From Adenanthera pavonina (lineage: Eukaryota > Streptophyta > Magnoliopsida > Fabales > Fabaceae), in contig JAIVEN010000022.1 in the NCBI GenBank assembly GCA_026686845.1, forward strand, positions 28,060,001 to 28,124,000: a stretch of 64,000 nt of DNA, read 5' to 3'. Below, in pieces: positions 63,903 through 64,000 of the stretch. Under the pieces are notes generated by a model. It did no database searches. It worked only from the letters and a program-made list of their open reading frames with translations, and had not been told where the DNA came from. A program made the position numbers and the translations under genes. The first letter of the stretch is position 1. Each line of letters begins with the position of its first letter.

Positions 63903-64000
63903 ATGGCTAGTGATGAACTTGATCTTAAAGCTTTAATGAGAGCTTTCAATGATCAAATCAAGAAGTTGAATGCCAAATTGGATGGCATGCAAGTTTCTTC
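63903..64000 (+). CDS. gag start of the gypsy-type element (partial)
   Basis: Opens MASDELDLKALMRAFNDQIK and continues with a Lys/Leu-rich heptad-like helix to the window edge (32 codons seen). N-terminal coiled-coil starts of this kind are common in plant gypsy gag proteins. Position after LTR, primer-binding site and leader supports the call. Confidence 0.6.
   Translation, partial: MASDELDLKALMRAFNDQIKKLNAKLDGMQVS

Larger units (their letters stand above)
61781..64000 (+). mobile_element. Ty3/gypsy-type LTR retrotransposon, 5' end
   Basis: The LTR is about 61781-62700 (tgatagagtg...ttcctaaca), followed by a primer-binding site, a leader and the start of gag at 63903. The LTR begins with the tail of a pol reading frame: 61850-62078 reads GIGRPLTRVRTKAMKQAMNG and ends TAA, like the C-terminal GP(L/M)TR.RAK..K.A..GL motif of plant gypsy polyproteins. 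The element continues beyond the window. Confidence 0.78.

Noticed and set aside
1..64000. tRNA or rRNA genes
   Set aside because: None recognised; the TGGTATCAGAG at 62715 is a primer-binding site, not a tRNA gene.

Overview
This window comes from a plant nuclear genome, almost certainly a eudicot. It is AT-rich and intron-containing, has secreted CEP peptide-hormone genes, and is full of plant transposons (CACTA, PIF/Harbinger, hAT, Mutator-like, Stowaway/Tourist MITEs, LTR elements). I cannot name the species.

Layout: (1) 1-4050 holds the last eight coding exons of a LisH/CTLH/CRA (RanBPM-like) gene. (2) 7-25 kb ('block A') holds three CEP genes: a one-domain gene at 8329 (+), a two-domain gene at 19350 (+) and a one-domain gene at 24208-24462 (-). 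(3) 26.5-59.7 kb ('block B') is a diverged second copy of block A. It has an intact CEP gene at 27817 (+), a broken copy of the two-domain gene at 32230 (+), and a short remnant of the minus-strand gene at 59690. Non-coding sequence between the genes also matches between blocks, so the array arose by duplication of a multi-gene segment. (4) Block B has roughly doubled in length because transposons landed in it: a 16.8 kb CACTA element (33131-49953, 3-bp target duplication), a 5.2 kb PIF/Harbinger element with two apparently intact genes (52185-57367), and several hAT and Stowaway elements. Block A received a nested pair of solo-LTR-like elements (13282-17929) and a CACTA-type remnant. (5) From 59738 to the end lies another nest of the same LTR-like family, broken by a Ty3/gypsy-type retrotransposon (61781 onward) whose LTR, primer-binding site and gag start are visible.

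How the genes work together: the CEP genes encode secreted precursors of 15-residue hydroxyprolinated peptides, known from other plants to signal through CEPR receptors in root growth and nitrogen demand. From memory, Arabidopsis CEP5 and neighbouring CEP genes (about At5g66815) lie beside a RanBPM-like gene (At5g66810), so the order seen here looks like conserved microsynteny. The most unusual points are the block A/B duplication with uneven survival of its three CEP types, the two-domain precursor, the precisely bounded CACTA element with one frameshift in its transposase, the apparently complete Harbinger element, and an unclassified 1.5 kb insertion carrying a repeated GC-rich palindrome.
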